This document shows, one piece after another, positions 9,425-11,657 of a stretch of DNA of 11,657 nucleotides. The notes under the pieces are model-generated. The model saw nothing but the letters and a program-made list of their open reading frames with translations, did no database searches and was not told the origin of the DNA. The stretch is from an uncultured Planctomycetales bacterium. Lineage in GTDB: Bacteria > Planctomycetota > Planctomycetia > Isosphaerales > Isosphaeraceae. The DNA is taken from assembly GCA_937907525.1 (NCBI GenBank), contig CALCIB010000125.1, positions 1-11,657 on the forward strand, given 5' to 3'. Each line of letters starts with the position of its first letter. Position 1 is the stretch's first letter. Made by a program: the position numbers and the translations under genes.

Positions 9425-10030
9425 TCAGTAATGGCAGGTGGTGCAGTCCGTCGAGGCGTGGACGGGCTTGCCCGCCACCCCCTCCTCGTTGACGTCGCGG
9501 TGGCAGTTGACGCACCATCCCATCGACAGCGACTCGACCTGGCGGACCTTCTCCATCGTCTCGACCGGGCCGTGGCACTTCTGGCAGGCGACCCCGGCGG
9601 CGACGTGCGGCCGGTGGTCGAAGTACGCGAAGTCGGGGAGCTTGTGGACCTGGTTCCAGACGATCGGCTCGCCCTTGAGGAGCTTGGCGATCTCGGTCGA
9701 CTCGACGGGCTTGGGCGCCCGCTTCTCCTCGGCCGCCGCCTTGTCCTCGGCCTGGACCGCCCCCCAGGTGTCCTTGATGAACTTGTGACAGTTCAAGCAC
9801 GTGCTCACCGCCGGGATCCCGGCGTGGCGGCTGCGCTCCGCGCCGGAGTGGCAGTACTGGCAGTCGACGCCCAGTTCGCCGGCGTGGAGGCGGTGCGAGA
9901 ACGCGATCGGCTGGTCGGGCTCGTAGCCCCGCTGGTCGCCGGGGAGCCGATAGCGGTCCGCGTTGACCGCCATCGACAACACCACGAGCGCGATCCCCGC
10001 CGACAGCGCGTAGGTCAGGATCGACTTCAT
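9425..10030 (-). CDS. actA: ACIII subunit ActA, pentaheme cytochrome c
   Basis: This 201-residue multiheme cytochrome has an uncleaved-looking N-terminal hydrophobic anchor (residues ~5-23), so the body sits in the periplasm. Five CxxCH motifs are present: CQYCH (57-61), CLNCH (78-82), CQKCH (149-153), CVNCH (173-177) and CTTCH (196-200, one residue before the end). Extra histidines at 46, 49, 69, 129, 139, 142 and 191 can give bis-His ligation. Five hemes and the heme-rich C-terminus match ActA of alternative complex III, where it takes electrons from the ActB clusters toward ActE or soluble acceptors. The sequence around FAYFDHRPHVAAGVACQKCHGP and SLSMGWCVNCHRD is strongly ACIII-like. Its ATG overlaps the narI stop with a G-rich stretch (GGCGGGGGCGAA) just upstream. 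It is followed by the only gap in the operon (80 bases), then actB. NapC/NrfH-type cytochromes are excluded by the heme number and spacing. Confidence 0.95.
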   Translation of the reverse strand: MKSILTYALSAGIALVVLSMAVNADRYRLPGDQRGYEPDQPIAFSHRLHAGELGVDCQYCHSGAERSRHAGIPAVSTCLNCHKFIKDTWGAVQAEDKAAAEEKRAPKPVESTEIAKLLKGEPIVWNQVHKLPDFAYFDHRPHVAAGVACQKCHGPVETMEKVRQVESLSMGWCVNCHRDVNEEGVAGKPVHASTDCTTCHY

Positions 10031-10719
10031 TTCGCCCCCGCCGGGTTCGGGCTGGTCCAGCGCACCACCTGCGGCCGTCGCCAGAGGTACGGGAACGGCG
10101 CCACCAGGAGATGCACCAGTCTACTGAACGGAAAGACCAGGAAGAATAACGAGCCGTTGATCAGGTGCAGCTGGACCAGCCACGGCAGCGCCGCGACGTA
10201 GGCGACGTCGGGCCGGAAGGTCACGAGCGACCACAGGTAGGGGGACATCGCCGCGGCGAACCACGACGAACCCCACGGATGCGCCACCGCCAGCGCCACC
10301 CCGGTGACGATCTGGAACATCAACACCGCGTACACCACCCAGTCCATCGTCGTGGTGACCGCCCGCACCTTCGAGTTCGTCAGCCGGCGGACGATCACCG
10401 CCGCGAACCCGATCAGGGTCATCACCCCAAGCGCCAGCCCGACCACCTCAAGCGCGTAGAGCCGGGTCGGCACCGCGTTCCACGCCAGGAAGACGCTCGG
10501 GAACACGAACGCCAGGAAGTGCGCCGCCAGCACCAGGATGATCCCGTAGTGAAACGGCGTCATCGCCCAGAAATGCGCCCTGTTCTCGAAGAACTGCGTC
10601 GACAGGCTTGAATACGTGAACGGCCGGTGGCGGTACCGCTGGATGGTCCCCGCCAGGAACGTGGCGACCGCCATGTAGGGCAGGGCCACGTAAAACAGCG
10701 AGTCGAGTGACGTGATCAT
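10027..10719 (-). CDS. narI: Respiratory nitrate reductase gamma subunit NarI (di-heme cytochrome b)
   Basis: This 230-residue integral membrane protein has about five membrane helices. NarI anchors NarGH to the membrane, oxidises quinol near the periplasmic side, and sends electrons through two b hemes to NarH. The four family heme ligands are all visible: H57 (PFHYGI), H67 (AAHFLAF), H185 (VQLHLING) and H203 (RLVHLLVAP). Their spacing (10 and 18 residues within pairs) matches E. coli NarI H56/H66 and H187/H205, so both hemes should be present. The N-terminal SLFYVALPYMAVATFLAG and TIQRYRHRPF are also typical. The ATG overlaps the narJ stop (ATGA), with AAGAGGAGG about 10 bases upstream. Its TGA in turn overlaps the ATG of the pentaheme cytochrome actA, so a nitrate reductase gene is translationally coupled to ACIII. 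Confidence 0.95.
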   Translation of the reverse strand: MITSLDSLFYVALPYMAVATFLAGTIQRYRHRPFTYSSLSTQFFENRAHFWAMTPFHYGIILVLAAHFLAFVFPSVFLAWNAVPTRLYALEVVGLALGVMTLIGFAAVIVRRLTNSKVRAVTTTMDWVVYAVLMFQIVTGVALAVAHPWGSSWFAAAMSPYLWSLVTFRPDVAYVAALPWLVQLHLINGSLFFLVFPFSRLVHLLVAPFPYLWRRPQVVRWTSPNPAGAK

Positions 10720-11228
10720 GTCGGGACCGCCTCCTCTTGCATCGCGGCCAGTTCGCGAAGCCGCGACAGCGCCGCGGCGACGAGCGATCGGTACGGGTTG
10801 TCCTCGGGCACGGCCGCGAGCGTCTGCTCGACCGCCGGCGCGGCGCAGGCGGCGGCGAGGTCGGCCGCCTCCGCGGGGGTCATCCGCGCCAAAAGCCGCA
10901 GCACATGGGTCAGATGATCGGGCAGTTCGCTGGTCTCCTCAAGCCCCAGCCGTCGCGACTCCGTCCGCAGCTTCGCCAGGAACAGCCCCCGGTTGTAGTC
11001 CTCGGCGAAGAGTTGCCAGCCCAGGTCGAGGGTGCATTTCGGGTTGAAATCGAACGTCTGGATGTACAATTCTTGAATCGCCGGGGTCGAGAGGCCCTCG
11101 ACGGCGGCGGCCAGCGCGGCCAGGTCGTCATCGTCCCAGCGCGCCCGGTGCGCGTCCAGGAGGGCGGCGAAGTCGTCGCCGGGGTATTCCAGGAGTCGCG
11201 CCAGCGACTCGTCGCGGTGGTCGTTCAC
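10716..11228 (-). CDS. narJ: Nitrate reductase assembly chaperone NarJ (TorD/NarJ family)
   Basis: This 170-residue cytoplasmic chaperone has the usual NarJ size. In the family it binds the NarG N-terminus and holds the apoenzyme until the molybdenum cofactor and FeS clusters are inserted and the complex docks on NarI; it is not part of the final enzyme. Visible hallmarks are the N-terminal LARLLEYPG, and the core motif YIQTFDFNPKCTLDLGWQLF followed by AEDYNRGLFL at residues ~55-84. The acidic, alanine-rich helical remainder includes LPDHLTHVLRLLARM. The GTG start is chosen because it has a strong ribosome binding site 5 bases upstream, forms a GTGA overlap with the narH stop, and gives the normal length. 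Its own stop forms an ATGA overlap with narI. No truncation is seen. Confidence 0.93.
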   Translation of the reverse strand: MNDHRDESLARLLEYPGDDFAALLDAHRARWDDDDLAALAAAVEGLSTPAIQELYIQTFDFNPKCTLDLGWQLFAEDYNRGLFLAKLRTESRRLGLEETSELPDHLTHVLRLLARMTPAEAADLAAACAAPAVEQTLAAVPEDNPYRSLVAAALSRLRELAAMQEEAVPT

Positions 11229-11657
11229 GCGCCCCTCCTCGGCCCGGCCATGAATCCGAAGCCGGCCTCGCGCTTGCGGACGCCGGGGTCGTTGGTTCCC
11301 TCGATGGCCATCTCGCGGTGCATCGGCGGGATCACGAACCGTTGCTCGAAGGTGGCCAGGGACGTCAGCTTGTAGATCTCCTCGGCCTCCTCGACGGTGC
11401 AATCGGCCTCGCGGAGCATTCGCCCGGCCGTCTCCATGTCGACGTCGCCCACGGTCACGGCGCGGCGGTAAATTCGCACCGCCTTCTGCTTCTTGAGCGC
11501 GTAGACGACGTGCTCGGTCTGGCCGGCGCCGAAGAGGTTCGCCAGAAATTGCAACGGCACCCGCGCCGATTCGATGTCGTGGAACAGTTCGTCGGTATTG
11601 CTGGAGAGCAGGCCGTCGTCGTTGCGGCTGGCGGTCACCGGCGCCATCGGCGGGACG
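11225..11657 (-). CDS. narH: Nitrate reductase beta subunit NarH, C-terminal part (5' end outside window)
   Basis: This is the last ~143 residues of an iron-sulfur subunit of the NarH family. The reading frame is open to the right edge, so the methionine codon at 11647 is internal and the true start lies outside the window. NarH carries one [3Fe-4S] and three [4Fe-4S] clusters and passes electrons from the NarI hemes to the molybdenum subunit NarG on the cytoplasmic face. The cluster-binding cysteines are in the missing part, and the visible part has one cysteine only. Recognition rests on the family-typical C-terminal region: a helical segment with VTVGDVDMETA, then EEAEEIYKLTS and FEQRFVIPPMHRE, followed by a glycine/phenylalanine-rich tail (EAGFGFMAG). 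Its TGA stop overlaps the GTG start of narJ, and narI follows, which is the usual H-J-I order. A Nitrobacter-type nitrite oxidoreductase beta subunit is a close relative and cannot be fully excluded from this fragment. Confidence 0.88.
   Translation of the reverse strand, partial: VPPMAPVTASRNDDGLLSSNTDELFHDIESARVPLQFLANLFGAGQTEHVVYALKKQKAVRIYRRAVTVGDVDMETAGRMLREADCTVEEAEEIYKLTSLATFEQRFVIPPMHREMAIEGTNDPGVRKREAGFGFMAGPRRGA
11232..11240 (-). promoter_or_regulatory. Ribosome binding site fixing the GTG start of narJ
   Basis: On the minus strand the purine run GAGGAGGGG lies inside the last codons of narH, with its GGAGG core 5 bases before a GTG. This decides the narJ start in favour of the GTG at 11228, over in-frame upstream codons that would place narJ deep inside narH. 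Confidence 0.7.

Noticed and set aside
9345..9800. N-terminal extension of ActB by 152 residues
   Set aside because: The extension would overlap actA in another frame and is low-complexity Gly/Arg. The Tat motif lies just after the ATG at 9344, which fits a true N-terminus.
11229..11402. N-terminal extension of NarJ by 58 residues
   Set aside because: It would lie within the conserved end of narH, and a GTG with a strong ribosome site gives the normal NarJ length.
10027..11657. narHJI as a nitrite oxidoreductase of a nitrite oxidiser
   Set aside because: NarI keeps all four heme histidines with nitrate-reductase spacing, and a NarK transporter follows, so nitrate reduction is favoured. A Nitrobacter-type enzyme is similar, so this is judged less likely and not excluded.

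Overview
The window is GC-rich throughout and almost entirely coding. Every gene reads leftward on the minus strand, so transcription enters from the right edge and leaves near position 79. It is a respiratory operon that joins two normally separate enzyme modules. In transcription order the genes are: the C-terminal end of a NarH-type nitrate reductase beta subunit (cut by the right edge), the chaperone narJ, the di-heme cytochrome b subunit narI, a full alternative complex III (ACIII) set actA-actB-actC-actD-actE-actF, a NarK-type nitrate/nitrite MFS transporter, and a TDT/SLAC1-family anion permease.

The organism is probably a high-GC bacterium that carries ACIII in place of a cytochrome bc1 complex. 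The protein style and composition fit a planctomycete of the Isosphaeraceae type. That placement is an impression from the sequence and not a demonstrated assignment.

The packing is very tight. Seven of the nine gene junctions are 4-base stop/start overlaps (one GTGA, six ATGA): narH/narJ, narJ/narI, narI/actA, actC/actD, actD/actE, actE/actF and actF/narK. actB and actC overlap by 8 bases, and narK and the TDT gene appear to overlap by 88 bases. The only gap between genes is 80 bases, between actA and actB. No promoter is seen, and the operon promoter presumably lies beyond the right edge, upstream of a narG that is not in view. The first 78 bases contain two adjacent hairpins that look like a dispersed palindromic repeat lying just past the last stop codon.

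How the parts would work together: NarK, possibly helped by the TDT permease, moves nitrate and nitrite across the inner membrane. NarGHI reduces nitrate on the cytoplasmic side, taking electrons through the two b hemes of NarI. ACIII oxidises menaquinol and passes electrons through the iron-sulfur clusters of ActB and the c hemes of ActA and ActE to periplasmic acceptors. ACIII genes are commonly linked to cytochrome c oxidase genes, but here they are translationally linked to nitrate reductase and nitrate transport. The most interesting hypothesis is therefore an ACIII dedicated to nitrogen-oxide respiration, possibly as a physical Nar-ACIII assembly. Other points worth a second look are an ActB that keeps a complete four-cysteine motif in its molybdopterin-like half, and a NarK carrying a periplasmic insert of about 85 residues with a lipoyl-like hairpin signature.
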